This document shows, one piece after another, positions 1 to 11,195 of a stretch of DNA of 64,000 nucleotides (positions are counted from its first letter, which is position 1; every line of letters begins with the position of its first letter). The translations under genes were made by a program, and so were the position numbers. Source of the stretch: Locusta migratoria (lineage: Eukaryota > Arthropoda > Insecta > Orthoptera > Acrididae); the NCBI GenBank assembly GCA_026315105.1, contig CM048744.1, forward strand, positions 933,843,503 through 933,907,502. Direction: 5' to 3'. The notes beneath the pieces are model-generated. The model was not told the DNA's origin, made no database searches, and worked only from the letters and a program-made list of their open reading frames with translations.

Positions 1-1890
1 AACTTCTTCCAAATGTGAAAATACACTGCAGTCTCCCACCTACACAAACAGAAATGATCTCCATAGTAAGATACGCCAAGTCAGAGCAACAACCAAGAGA
101 TGTGTGTTATTTCTTGCCACGCGCTAGTCGAAAATGGAATGACAAATAGAAAGTGTATATCTCACACTGCTGATGACTGTATTACCAGGGAACAATTTGA
201 CTAATACTATTTAAGAGGAGTGTTTAATTTTTATTGCTAGCTTTAATATTTGAGAGTACTGATTCGAATCGCGGAAAAAGGAAATTTTACGTGATCAAAT
301 GGAAGGACCTGTTGACATGGTATCTTGAAACATCAAGGATCCTTCCGTTTGGCAGTGAGAGCAAGTGAATCTTCTCCTACCCTCCACTTGCCTTACAACG
401 CCTGCAGTCTGCATGTAAGTGCCACAAAGCAACATAGTCCACTTGCATTCGTTTCTGTCTATCCAGCTGTCGTGTCTAATGTCTCACTCTATCCAGTTTA
501 TTTCGGAAAAGATTTTTTTCTCAAAAGTGTATGTACATCATCTAGCATTGTTACAAACGCTTTCCGGCTCCACTCTCTGTTTCTAGAGCAGATGGACTAA
601 GGGAAGACCCTAATGAAGTTTTTATTTAATCGAAAAGAGGGTAGTTGAGGTGTAATCCACAAACTCTAATACACTATCTCCTTTTTCTGAAGTAAGGAAT
701 CTAGGAATATTTTTTTAACACTGGTTCCCTTTGGCGACCCCTGTTTCTATTCTGAGAGCCACCCCTCCTCTTGCAGCTTGATGCCAACGACTTGCAAAAA
801 TTATTATTTTTGTCGGTGGATTAGTGCCTGCGTTTATTAATGGTAATATTATGAGCATGGTTTCGATAATTACCAGGTTGTCTTCTTTAGAAACAAATCT
901 TAAAATACCGAATTAGGGCGGAATGTCGAAACTGGGTCTACGCGAGTACCGAAACGCCGCTAAAGGCTGCGGAAGTACACCATGATAGAGGTGGCATCAA
1001 ACTATATTTTGACAATACATTGGGAGTAACTTACATCATGAGAGAGGTATCACTCTTGTTGGCAATCCTTCCGACAAGTAATTTAAAAATTGTTTCTGAA
1101 AACGACACCCGTAGTTAGTGTGGAAACCATAGTGAAAATATTACGCAACCAGTGGGAAGTATTTTAAATGTGCATTGAAGGTGTAAAACAGATGTATAAA
1201 ATTACAAATGTCATACGTTAAAATTTTTAAACGTTAGTTTGTTAAAATTATCATTAAAATGTTAAAATATTAACTTTCTATAAACAGCATGGAATGGGCG
1301 TTAATAGCCTCTGTCGCTACTTGGTGGCGTTGTGCGGCGCACAGTTTTTTAAGGGCTCAAGCCATCTTCTACAATCCCCCCCCCCCTACTCTTTCCCACC
1401 CCACCACCACCTGCAACCAAATTGTAAGTGCCTACATCAAACTGTAAAACTCAGTACCAATTACGGAGTTTATTGACAGAGCGATCCAACAAGGATTCTA
1501 TTTTTAGTGGCTGAGGTCCGGAACCCTAAAAAGCCATGATACTCACAGGCCCTCCAACAACCGTTGCGGAGCACGGGCATATAAGCTAGTCTTTGATAAA
1601 ATACGAGCTTGTGCTCTGCTTCCAATAACCTAGTTACCAACAGGACATTAATGAATCCTTATGTTGCTTGTTTCCACTAAATTTATATTTTTATTTAGCA
1701 AAAATCACTGAATATGGTTTTTCCATAACATAAACCATAATTCTATTTTATGTTCCGGCTACTAGATATACTGGTGTGAGGGTGTACAGAATCAAATCCA
1801 TCGGCAATCTTTTGAATGTTTCATAAGAGTTTGTTTCTTCGCCTAAAATTCTTTCCTAATTAATGAAAATGCCCATCACAATATTGCTTT
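1..1890. other. No gene recognised
   Basis: AT-rich sequence with stop codons in all frames. The longest open frames (325-600 and 1294-1476, plus strand) have no recognisable domain and no splice or codon-use support. A run of C residues lies near 1377-1386. I see no transposon signature before the SINE that begins near 1891. Confidence 0.6.
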
Positions 1891-2060
1891 AGTCTATGGA
1901 ACTCAACTTCGGGGTCATGAGTCAAACTCTCTACTTATAAACTAGCTAATACGAAGGACGACACAAATATCCATGCCCGAGGGGATTCGAACCCCCGACC
2001 GTAGTGGCCGTGCAGAACGTGACTGGCGCGCCGCAGACGGCTCCGCCACCGCGGCCGGCA
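1891..2060 (-). mobile_element. tRNA-derived SINE (GCCGGCCGCGGTGGCC subfamily), minus
   Basis: The reverse strand reads as a tRNA-like head with a degenerate A-box side and a clear B-box core (GGGGGTTCGAATCCCC type at about 1981-1998). It continues into the body shared by all copies here: CATGGATATTTGTG, CGTCC, then the 'gactcatgaccccg' version of the conserved GACTGATGACC block. The head end near 2041-2060 (CCACCGCGGCCGGC) is intact. A TSD is not clear, so this copy looks older than its neighbours. Confidence 0.85.
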
Positions 2061-2276
2061 ATCAAAATTCACAATGATGTAATGGCCAAGAATATGTTAC
2101 TAACAGGCAGGACACTACAAACAGGGTTGAACACCAACCGCCATACTCTGATGATCCTCCAATGTTATGAACTACATATCTGGGTCTTACAATATATTCA
2201 CAGGAGAGTATGCTAAAAAACTAAACGAAAACCATAAATAGAAAGTAATTAAATGCTATGTGCGTTTTAGTGATTG

Positions 2277-2291
2277 TTTCTTATGTGCTAG
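2277..2291 (+). repeat. Target-site duplication, left copy
   Basis: TTTCTTATGTGCTAG, 15 bp, is repeated exactly at 2485-2499. The pair brackets the SINE at 2292-2484 and marks its insertion by target-primed reverse transcription. Confidence 0.9.
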
Positions 2292-2484
2292 CCACGGCGG
2301 ATTAGCCGCGCGTACTAGAGCGCCGTGTTGCGGTGCGCGCGGCTCCGCCGTCGGGGGTTCGAATGCCCCCTCGGTCATGGATGTTTGTGTCGTCTTTACT
2401 ATAAAGTAGTTCGTAAGTAGTTTGTACGTTTAGGCACTGATGACCCCTCAGTTAAGTCCCTTAAGCTTTACACACGTTTGATCA
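2292..2484 (+). mobile_element. tRNA-derived SINE ('gattagccg' subfamily), plus
   Basis: This SINE has the second type of head (CACGGCGGATTAGCCGCGCG), a B box at about 2354-2365 (GGGGTTCGAATGCC), then CATGGATGTTTGTGTCGTC and the body block GCACTGATGACCCC, ending near CACACGTTTGATC. Exact 15-bp TSDs lie at 2277-2291 and 2485-2499, so the insertion is complete and comparatively young. It differs from the GCCGGCCGCGG copies in the head, which supports at least two subfamilies sharing one body. Confidence 0.92.
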
Positions 2485-2499
2485 TTTCTTATGTGCTAG
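2485..2499 (+). repeat. Target-site duplication, right copy
   Basis: Exact duplicate of 2277-2291, directly after the SINE tail. Confidence 0.9.
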
Positions 2500-4343
2500 A
2501 AAACTTAAAATATACCTTCAATGAAATGAAAACGACTAACGAAACTTTTAAAACCTAATACTTCCAGGAAACGAGAAGTGCGGTCGTACTGTATTAATTA
2601 TTTCTTTATTCATACAAGAATCGACTAAGAAGGCCTAGACTTCAATAAACAAATACTACTACATTCTTTCCTCGTTTCACTTGTATACCACTTCATACCA
2701 ATCAATCAAAACTCACGACTAGCAACATTTGCGTAGAAATGCCTTATGATACAGCTTTCCGAACTTTTCGTTATGACGATACACTTCTAATGCGTACAAT
2801 TACACGAGACACACTGACTAATAGCAATAACGTAAATTCTATTACAGCAAATGTATAAAGAAATATAAATTTTTGTATTTCATTTCGAAGTAACTGAACT
2901 AGAAGAAGTAGTTTGTATTACTCGTTCACAGGGTTTTAATGTGTTTCATATGTCTCGCGATAAATCTAAAGCTACTGATCGACATCCTGATGTTTTTGGA
3001 CATCCAGATAGGAAACCTCTGGAGCATGTTACATATGATGCAGGAAGTCAGAAACATAAGTTTTACTACGGGCAGATGAAAAATAGGGTGCAAATTGTAC
3101 CCATTGAAACTTGACCGGTTATTGCAATGATAAAAAAAAATTATAAATTGGCATAAAAATTAACTTTTTCGACCACAGATGGCCCATAAATTAACTACGT
3201 TCATACTAAACACGTAAATTTGTAGGATACAAATCCAACGACAATGTCAGGCTACCAACACGAATCTCTAGCGACACGCAGTAAGCACAGTACTCAGTAC
3301 TGTGCGCTGAGGAGACAGGTTGATAGACTTTCGCCTTGGATTTCTATCCACTACTAACGAACACAACGTGTGTGAAAAACTAAGGTACCGGAAAGTTATT
3401 AGATCAATTTTAGAATTTACGTAACTTTTATTGCTACCGGGCATAATGACGGATCTAATTGCCTAAGACGTTAGACGTTTCTGCCGACAACCGTTCCACT
3501 ATAGTACTACCAGCTGTTGGCGGAACGGCTGTTCTCAAAAATACTGTGGACCGTCGACTTTTGGATTCGACAGTACACTCGAGAACCGTAGAACCATTAC
3601 AATACGCCGGAAACGGAATGACGATTTTTGACTGAATTGTCTGAGAGTAACTGGTGTATACTCGAGACTCTCAACCATGTTTCACTCTTTATTGGGGTAT
3701 AGTCGTTTCTAAAAATATTCTTATATAAAAGACAAAGATCAAATTTTTAATAAACCATTTAAATTACTTATTGAGAAGTCGCATCAAAGCACTGTTCGTA
3801 CTCCGCTCTTCACTCAGCCATTCGAACAGTCTAGAATTAGACAGGGATGAGTGTTTCGCAAATGGTCAGACAAACAGAATAAAAAGCGCCTAGTGTTGAG
3901 GGGAGGTCACCTTTGGTGCCACGGCAGCACATCCTCCCCGAGCAGGAAGCGCGGCGCGCAGCGGACAGCAGTGGCACAATGCGCGGCTTATCTGCTCCCA
4001 CGGCAGCGGCCGCCGATATTCACACGCCAGGCACGCTACGGCGCCATCTTCACTTTCGCTGCTTTCATCCCGCTAGGAAATGCGTTGGTCAAGGACGTTC
4101 CGCGACGAGCCAAACGAGTGCTCCATGGCCACCACATGGAAATAGCTGATGTTCGCCGGTTGCGGAAAGTGCTTCCGGGGCGAAAGTTACCCAAGAGTGG
4201 TACAACGAAAGCAAAGTCAGCATACCCATTTGCCATATAGGCACATAAGACGAGAATAATTTCGGTTATACGTGGTAAGACATTCAACACTTTTTTTCCG
4301 GAATATTTGGAAAAATACAAGTCGAAGAGAGACATCCATTAAC
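2500..4343. other. No gene recognised; GC-rich patch at 3890-4080
   Basis: Mostly AT-rich unique-looking DNA. Open frames at 3851-4240 (plus) and 4036-4335 (minus) fall in a GC-rich patch, overlap each other antisense and show no domain, so I treat them as chance frames. An imperfect CCGTTCC/GGAACGG inverted pair lies near 3490-3530. Confidence 0.5.
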
Positions 4344-4678
4344 ATGTTGTTGTTGTTGTTGTTGTTGTTGTGGTCTTCAGTCCGGAGACTGCTTTGATGC
4401 AGCTCTCCACCCTACTCTATCCTGAGCAAGCCTTTTTATCTCCTCATAAGAACGGCAACTCACATCCACTTGAATCTGCTTGCTATACGAGTCTCTTGGT
4501 CTCCCTCTGCGATTTTTACCCCACACACTTCCCTCCAATGCTAAATTTACGATTCCTCGATGTCTAAGAATGTGTTCTACCAAGCGATTCCGTCTTTTGG
4601 TCAGGGTATGCCAAAAATTCCTTTTCTCGCCTATTCTGTTTAGTACCTCTTCATTAGTTATGCGATCTACCCATCCTA
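4344..4678 (-). mobile_element. RTE-like LINE, 5'-truncated 3' end
   Basis: On the minus strand the C-terminal end of a LINE reverse-transcriptase protein is readable within the frame 4377-4757: RITNEEVLNRIGEKRNFWHT, then an H-LR-H-G motif and VWGKNRRGRPRD, ending RAASKQSPD and a stop. The stop is followed at once by GGACTGAAGACCACAAC and an 8-unit CAA/TTG triplet tail (about 4347-4371). RTE-type elements have such short 3' ends and microsatellite tails. Homology stops near 4678, so only about 330 bp were copied. The frame beyond that is flanking DNA. Confidence 0.85.
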
Positions 4679-4684
4679 ACTTGG

Positions 4685-4795
4685 AAGGACCGTTGTATAT
4701 CGCTTCGGACGGCCTGCTCTCGATAATGACGGACCATCGATAGTTGCGTAGTGTCAATTTGTATCGAACATGCGAGCATCAGAATGCTATCGTAG
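4685..4795 (+). repeat. Dispersed repeat, inverted mate at 5648-5752
   Basis: GACCGTTGTATATCGCTTCG followed by GACG is found again as its reverse complement near 5728-5751. Weaker similarity runs on for about 110 bp (ATCGA, GTAGTGTC and TATCGAACA segments). The two copies face each other across two SINEs. The family is not recognised. Confidence 0.55.
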
Positions 4796-4825
4796 TTTGT
4801 TTACTCGCAAGCGTAGGCGAAATCA

Positions 4826-5030
4826 AAATGTTCAAATTTTAAATGTTTATACAGCTTATGGGACTTAACAACAGGGTCATCAGTCCCTAAACTTACAAAC
4901 TACTTATGAACTAGCTAATCCTAAGGACGGCACAAATATCCATGCCCGAGGGGGGATTCGAACCCCCGACCGTAGTGGCCGTGCAGACCGTGACTGGAGC
5001 GCCTCAGTCCCCTCGGCCACCGCGGCCGGC
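4826..5030 (-). mobile_element. tRNA-derived SINE, full length, with TSD
   Basis: This is a complete minus-strand copy. It has a 3' tail near 4829 (ATGTTCAAAT), the body block at about 4870-4895 (GGGTCATCAGTCCC), a B box at 4949-4964 (GATTCGAACCCCC), an A-box region and the head ending GCGGCCGGC at 5030. TAGGCGAAATCA is repeated exactly at 4814-4825 and 5031-5042, a 12-bp TSD. It is one of the best preserved copies in the window. Confidence 0.93.
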
Positions 5031-5116
5031 TAGGCGAAATCAGTTGCCTTTGTGGTATAGGAGAAAATTGTTTAGCCTAGACCAAAGGACTCAAACCTGT
5101 CGCGTACACTAACAAC

Positions 5117-5314
5117 AAAATGTTCAAATGTTTGTAAATCTATCGGACCAAACTGCGTGGTCATCAGTCCGTAGCTTACAAACTACTTAACCTAAGGTAA
5201 ACTAACCTAAGGACAACACACACACCCATGGCCCAGGCAGGACTCTAACCTCCACGGCGAGCAACCGCGCGCTCCGTAGCGAGACGCTTTAGACCGCTCG
5301 GCTACTCCACCGCC
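5117..5314 (-). mobile_element. tRNA-derived SINE (GCGGTGGAGTAGCCGAGCGG subfamily), minus
   Basis: The reverse strand begins with a head resembling a class II (Leu/Ser-type) tRNA: GTGGAGTAGCCGAGCGGTCT at the A box and GGTTAGAGTCCTGCC at the B box. It ends with the AAGCTACGGACTGATGACC block and ACAAACATTTGAAC. It is related to the copies at 46242 and 48210 rather than to the GCCGGCCGCGG type. The flanks have only a doubtful imperfect duplication (ACTAACAACA / ACTATTAACAGCA). Confidence 0.85.
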
Positions 5315-5647
5315 CACTATTAACAGCACAGTGGATGACGAAGAATTTGGTCAGTCGAGTGATATACAGAAGGAGGATACATCTGATGAATAATTATATC
5401 ACAATATAGTGACATTCACATCCCCGAAGCAGACAATACTCAAATACAGTTTATGACACTTCCTCCATTTACCGTTGTCAGGAGACTAAATTATCCTCGA
5501 AAAGCTAACATTTTCCTGTGATACACGATAATTTACTAACCCGACAACGGTACATCCAGAATCTTTCAACCATACAGTACCAACAACATTAATTTGTTTA
5601 TATACGTCGAAATGAATATCTTTTTTCATTTGTCCGCCAACATTTGT

Positions 5648-5752
5648 TTCTTACGACACAGCGACGTTCGTGTGTTCGATATACGACACTGCGATACTCG
5701 CGTCTTCGATGTATATCGATAGTAGTTCGTCCGAAGCGATATACAACGGTCT
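5648..5752 (-). repeat. Dispersed repeat, inverted mate of 4685-4795
   Basis: This is the reverse complement of the 4685 copy. It also contains two tandem ~30-bp units starting near 5653 and 5683 (ACGACACAGCGA / ACGACACTGCGA). Short open frames across it (5626-5820, 5651-5917) only translate this repeat. Confidence 0.5.
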
Positions 5753-7304
5753 GTGAAAAGTCGTTGCACAAGAAACATTCGTATCAGGGAAGAGAGTAGC
5801 ATACCCTTGATGAACTTCATTTCTATGAGCCTCGAAGTACGAGGAAATGATATGTACTCTCTTTGCAGTCGTTAACATCGTAAAGAACGGCATAGAGACG
5901 TGTACAATCCGAATCACTAAAGTTGGTATAGTCTGACCACGGACAGAGCAAAATCAAGGTATGTGTTTCATTCCATTGTGGGGTGGGAGGTGGGAGGGGG
6001 GGGGGCGGGCAATCACATGACAGCATAATCAATACCAAAAACAACGGTTTGATTTTCCTAATGTGATGTATATTTGTGATATTAGCGTTTTTAAACAATT
6101 TTCAACATTATTTTTGCTGATTATAGCACTATGCATCGTAAAATGAATGAAAAATGTTCCATACAAGGTATTATATTTTTCACGGACAAACAGGGTTTCC
6201 TGTTTTAAATTGCAGTCACCGAGCGTGGTGCAGGAGTGTCGCGAGCTTCATATTAATGGCTGTCCTTCGTCGAGGTGAACAACTTTTATTGCAATTTTTT
6301 TAACCCGATTTTTATTTTTCCAATTACATCGAAAAACAATTTTAAGTGTCTCGCCATGGAGTTGTTACCATGTGCTTCCGCAAAAGCGATCGTGGAACGT
6401 CAGGGAAGAGTATTTGCTCACTCCATGAATATTAATATGCGCTGCTGGCAATCTATTTAGCATTTTATGAAGTACTAACAAAGATTGCTGTCGTACTAAA
6501 CTGAAATACACAGAAGTTCTATTTGCACTGAAACCACGAATTTTGTTGGGTGCAAACCAGTGGCACTTTTAGTTAGAAGAATTCTGTAAGGCAAAAAATG
6601 TGTCTTAACAGTACTTTCGACTGTGACATTTCCCACGTTCAAACGGTTGTATTCTGGGCTTAGGCTACATTTTTATCTGATAAACCTAAAACATATAGCT
6701 ACAAAATACATTTTGTACAACTTTAGGTACGCCAGTTAACAATGGAAAATAGAAAGCATGAAGTGATGGAATTAATCAGTTAAAGTGATCAAAGGAAGTT
6801 TGAGACAACTGGAGACAATTTTGACGCCTTCTACACAATTTTATTCCTTGTTTCTCCATTTCCCATTTATATCTTATTCGTTTCTATGTAACAGTATTTA
6901 CTTCTTTCTGTAGAGCGTTTTATTTTCTTTTTAATTTTCTGTTATATTATGGGAAATTTAATTGAAGTTTTTGTGAATACTGTTTAGCTTTATGTCGCAA
7001 CCTTTGGAAACAGTAGGTGCAATGGTAGAAGATGTAATACCAAACTGATGGATCAAAAGGGTGGCACCCAAATTGGCAATACAAATATGAAAACGAACTT
7101 TGCACAGACTTTTTAAATATGCTTACATTTAGGTATCGAGGAAATGAGCCGATAAACTATTATTTGTTCGATGAAGATGGGACTAACGTCCAGAAACCGT
7201 TAGTGAGAAAGCCAATGAACAACTGAAGCAAATTTTTTCTCCAATGAGCATGCCTCTCAGTTACTAATGTCATGGATATCAAATGTTATATTAACCGAAA
7301 TTCA
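5753..7304. other. No gene recognised
   Basis: AT-rich DNA with a G homopolymer near 5997-6008 and no recognisable protein, RNA or transposon signal up to the 3' end of the LINE near 7305. Confidence 0.5.
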
Positions 7305-7444
7305 TTTACGTCTACATAGATACTCTGCAAGTCACATTTAAGTAGCAGAGCGTTCATCTAACCGCTTTTGTGATATTTCTCTACAGTTCCATTCTCTAAT
7401 AGCTCGCGGCAAAAAGTAACACCTAAATCTTTGCCTTCTCTTAT
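7305..7444 (-). mobile_element. CR1/Jockey-like LINE 3' end, left part of a split copy
   Basis: TCTACATAGATACTCTGCAA at about 7310 is the conserved 3' end also seen at 20566 and 37325. The copy breaks off at CTTCTCTTAT (7444) and resumes after an inserted element at 9134 (CTCTTATTTTATTATGACGA). Joined in order, the two parts are collinear with the copy at 37325-37520, including the later ATTCGGAAGAGAA and TCTCGCC segments. Confidence 0.75.
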
Positions 7445-7563
7445 ACATGTTAAAAGCTACAGTCAACCACTTAAAATCTTGTAAAATAATTGTAAGGTTA
7501 AAAACTGATTAAAAGTCCCGTTCTCCACTTCAGCTGTTTTTATTGTGGTCCTTTTAGGATTTT

Positions 7564-7600
7564 ACAACCGGTTTCTTGTCTTATAGACACATCATCAGCT
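7564..7600 (-). ncRNA. Hammerhead ribozyme-like motif
   Basis: On the minus strand CTGATGA (7598-7592) is followed by a possible short stem II (TGTC...GACA), then GAAAC (7575-7571) overlapping the palindrome AACCGGTT (7566-7573). This is the CUGAUGA-stem II-GAAA-stem III order of the hammerhead. A palindromic stem III fits the minimal, dimer-acting hammerheads described in Penelope-like elements. There are extra bases between CTGATGA and the stem, so catalytic activity is uncertain. The other arm (8938-8960, plus) has lost several core bases and should be inactive. Confidence 0.5.
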
Positions 7601-7791
7601 GATTGGAATACCTACAATTATTACGAAAATTAATGTGGATAAAATTATTTTTAAAACTTATGAAAGTGAGATGAAAAGCAAGAAAATTTTTGAAATCATG
7701 AGCAGTTGCTTACAAAACTTACTGGGAGTTCTAGTTTCTCATTAAAAAACTGATACCGTATGTTCCAAGGTTCAGAGCAGGGGCATTGACA

Positions 7792-8673
7792 CGTAATTCC
7801 AGCAGTATTTCTATATAAAAAAAAAGCATTGTCCATGGTAAAATGTTGGCATATCATTAAAATCAAGGTCCCTAAAATCAAAAACTTAAGATGTTAAAAA
7901 AGCCGAAAAGTGATATAGGTATTTTAAAAAACCAAAGCTAAAAATTGTTTTGACCCACACCTAGCATTATAATAGTGTCATCTAGGTTTGGGCAACATAT
8001 GGTCAAACCAACTAGTCAATCCGACTGAAAGTGTAGTATTTGACCTGTGGGGGCTCCAGGATGCCAACAGTGTAGGAAACACCAGAATATGGTATGCTGG
8101 GAAGCAAGAAAGAAAGGTCGTTTCGTTTGTAGATACACAGTGAAAAGAAACGCTGATTGACAGGCGTGGTGTAGAGAGACAGCCACAGCTGTAGACTGGC
8201 CGACGCGACGCGAGCTCACGCGGAACTAGGGTATCCACGGTTTACAAGGGCTCCCAAAACCGGATTTCGTGAACAGATTTCTCAATTCCGCTTTGGCTTG
8301 GTCATGTAAACACTCCAAAAATCGATTTTCGTGCCCCTGTAAACGTAACCGAATTTGAAGAGTTCTTGGCTTGTCAGATTGTGTTTTCTTGTTAAGAATT
8401 TTCGGCACATATGGACAGAGTTTAGTGAGCATGAATGTGTGTATGTAAGTAAACAGAAACAGTGATTGTGCTGGTTAATCAGGAACTGAATCAGCTGTTT
8501 TTCCGCCGCCATTTTAAGTGGCTAGGAAATCTAATTAATGTTGTAACATGTAAACACGACAGCGAAAAGCGGTTTTTGTCTTCCGGAATATGTGTTGTTA
8601 CACTCTTATTATTTAAATATATGGGGCAGTAAATTTACACACATTTATGTATGAAAATCTTTGTTTCTTTGTT
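7792..8673. other. Central segment between inverted arms, origin unknown
   Basis: About 880 bp without similarity to the arms. It includes a moderately GC-rich stretch around 8030-8230 and overlapping minus frames at 7978-8238, 8226-8432 and 8282-8512 with no recognised domain. It could be a non-coding core of the element or captured genomic DNA. Confidence 0.4.
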
Positions 8674-9133
8674 TCAATGCGTCTGCTTTGAACCTTGGAA
8701 CATACATCAGTTTTTATGAGAAACTAGAACTACCAGTAAGTATTTTAAGTAACTGCTCATGATTTCAAAAAGTTTTTTCTTTTTCTTTTCATATCAATCT
8801 CACTCTCACTTTTATAGAAAAGATTTTAAATTAATTTTTACCTTTATGCATACTATTTTGGAGCTTTTAGCACAGCATTTTTCAACATAGCATGAGTAAA
8901 TAAAACAATTTTCGAAATAATTGTACGTATTCCAATCACCTGATGTGTCTATAAGAAACCGGTTGTAAAATCCTAAAAGGAACACAATAAAAACAGCTAA
9001 AGTCGAGAACGGGACTTTTAATCAGATTTTACCCTTACAATTATTTTACAAGATTTTAACTGGTCGACTGTTCCTTTTAACATGTATAACTTGTTTAGCT
9101 GTGGATGCCCTAGGTATATAAGATTGTATAATC

Positions 9134-9320
9134 TCTCTTATTTTATTATGACGATCATGTCTCCCAACGTAGGCGAGTGCTAACAAAATGTGTTCTCATT
9201 CGGAAGAGAAAGTTCGTGAGAGAAAATTCGCAAACAGATCTCGCCGCGACGAATAACGCCAGTCTTAACGATTTCCATCCTAATTTTATAATTTTACTCA
9301 CTCTAAAGGATTGTCAGATC
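9134..9320 (-). mobile_element. CR1/Jockey-like LINE, right part of the split copy
   Basis: Continues the copy begun at 7305: TTATTTTATTATGACGA, ATTCGGAAGAGAAAG, TCTCGCCGCGACGAATAA. The equivalents at 37420-37520 are in the same order. On the minus strand this corresponds to the last part of the LINE protein and is too decayed to translate. Confidence 0.7.
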
Positions 9321-9389
9321 CAGCTGCGGCCTCCGTCGAGGAACTGGGATTAGAGTGTAGAAACGTAAAATATTGAATGTAAGCACTTC

Positions 9390-9716
9390 TTGTGCGCCTC
9401 GGTTGCACAATGTTAGAGTGCCAGATCAAGTCCAAAGGTCGCGGGTTCGATCCCCGCCAGCTCCTAGGATTTTTATCTGTCTCTTTCCACTTCTTTTACC
9501 TCTGGCAGTATTGCTCATGTGAAATACCGAGTAGCACCGTGGTTCGGAACCCACGTTAAACTGTAGGTCCCCCTATAACTGGCTGGGTAAGTCAGTTCGA
9601 AGGTCGGAGGAAGGCAACGGCATACCACCTCCAAACAGGATCTTGCCTAGTAAAGCACTGTGGTGTTCAAACCAATCTTCGGATTGTTGACTGCTTTACC
9701 TTTAAGCACTTATTTA
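9390..9716 (+). mobile_element. tRNA-derived SINE, separate family
   Basis: A tRNA-like head with a B box at about 9440-9455 (CGGGTTCGATCCCCGCC) is followed by a body with GGAAGGCAACGGCATACCAC and GGATCTTGCCTAGTAAAGCA. I recognise the body as a repeated insect sequence. It shares no body block with the main SINE of this window. The ends are approximate and no TSD was found. Confidence 0.6.
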
Positions 9717-11023
9717 AAACAGAATTACGCGGAAGTAGTTTGTACACTATCCTTTTAGGAAGACTTCACAATTTTCAGCATTTTTCTCACTTTTACTTTT
9801 TTATGAAACTCCAAGTAAGAATCTGATTGAAATGGCAGCGTAAGATTGATTCCACAATCCCTGACAGCTGTCGATTTCTTTAATCAGTCCACTAGGCTAA
9901 CGTCAGCGAAATCTCTCTCTTCACAATGGCGTTGTGTGAGGGGATGTAGAAAACACGTATAATTTTAGTAATTGGCATTTCCGTTCAAGACTTTCGGATT
10001 CCTTAAGAAACTAAATCCGCTTTTATTCCACGAATGCTTACGCTTACACGCTTAGTTTCTAAAAAGCGCTTTAGATACATATATTCCTCAAAACAATTGT
10101 CACATGAAATCTTCACTAGCCAGGTAAGAATCATCTTACATAATATTTCTGATAGTCATCCAATCAAATATTAGATACGTATTTATTAAAAGAAATAGCC
10201 CACTTCTCTCAGTAAACAATTTACATGGTGTAGAAAGCCACTTTCTCTTCCTCAAACTTGGATATAAAATTAATTTCTCTTGGTTACTGTTCTCGTTCTG
10301 TAATTTGTTCACATTCAACTTGGTTTGCCTGCCAACAAATTGATATCACAGTAATTATTGATTTATCATATAACTCGCCTACCATAATCCCAAATTTCGG
10401 GTTAAAAGGCGAAATCTATCGATAAAAACGTCTGTAGTTCAACGATTTATCTGATATGTTGGTATAAGTGAGTGCAGTTTTGTGTAGTACTTCGTTTCAG
10501 AGTAATAACGTAGTTTTGAATTAATCGGTTAACCAGATAATTTTACTTCTTTGATAGTAACTTCGTAATAGTGGAAAAGCCTACAATTTACTGTCACCAC
10601 AACATACAACAACAAAACAGAACAAAACAGTACGAAACAGCCTTCTGAGAAACGTGTGACAAATGATTTTGGAGCCCAAACAGGGAAATAATTTGAACAA
10701 TCTTCCTTCGGCTTCTGTGAGGAAGGAAGGAAAGAAAATTTGCGCTTAATGCCCCGACGACATCGTTGTCACCAGAGGCGAACCTTCTGTCAGAGGTAGT
10801 TCCACGAAAGGAAGAGGAAAACGAGGCTGCATTCACAATAGCCACAACCGCCAAATCGTACATGTAGTTGCGGTCGCTTTGAAATGCTCTATTTTAATTA
10901 CATATATTCTAAGAAGCTGTTTCTCACATTTTTTGTAACATACATTGGTAGTTTTGGCAATATCTAAGGTCTCAATACCACGTGTCTACTTTGACCCATG
11001 AGAATATTAAAATGGAATAATAA
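9717..11023. other. No gene recognised
   Basis: AT-rich. The minus frame at 10594-10863 has no known domain, starts inside low-information sequence and lacks supporting features. Confidence 0.5.
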
Positions 11024-11195
11024 TGGCCGACCGCGGTGGCCGAGGGGACTAAGGCGCTCCAGTCACGGTCTGCACGGCCACTACGGTCGGGGGTTCGAAT
11101 CCCCCCCTCGGGCATGGATATTTGTGCCGTCCTAGTTCGTAAGTAGTTTGTAAGTTTAGGGACTGATGACCCCGTAGTTAAGTCCCATAGACTAA
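11024..11195 (+). mobile_element. tRNA-derived SINE (GCCGGCCGCGG type), plus
   Basis: Head GGCCGACCGCGGTGGCCGAG, a long B-box region with GGGGGTTCGAATCC at about 11090-11104, then GGCATGGATATTTGTGCCGT and GGGACTGATGACCCCGTAGT, ending TCCCATAGACT. An A-rich tail follows (11196-11215). No convincing TSD. Confidence 0.9.

Larger units (their letters stand above)
7445..9133 (-). mobile_element. Inverted-repeat element with hammerhead-like motif (Penelope-like, non-autonomous?)
   Basis: The element is inserted in a CR1-like LINE. TCTCTTAT (8 bp) is present on both sides (7437-7444 and 9134-9141). Arms 7445-7791 and 8674-9089 are reverse complements over most of their length, starting ACATGTTAAAAG and ending CTTTTAACATGT. 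The right arm has extra sequence around 8815-8925. About 42 bp of non-inverted tail (9092-9133) lies between the right arm and the right TSD. The left arm carries a hammerhead-like core on the minus strand (7564-7600). The centre, 7792-8673, has no recognisable reverse transcriptase. Inverted terminal segments plus a short extension and hammerhead motifs are known for Penelope-like elements, but that family assignment is inference. Confidence 0.65.

Noticed and set aside
3851..4240. 129-codon plus frame
   Set aside because: It lies in a GC-rich patch with competing frames on the same and opposite strands. No recognisable motif.
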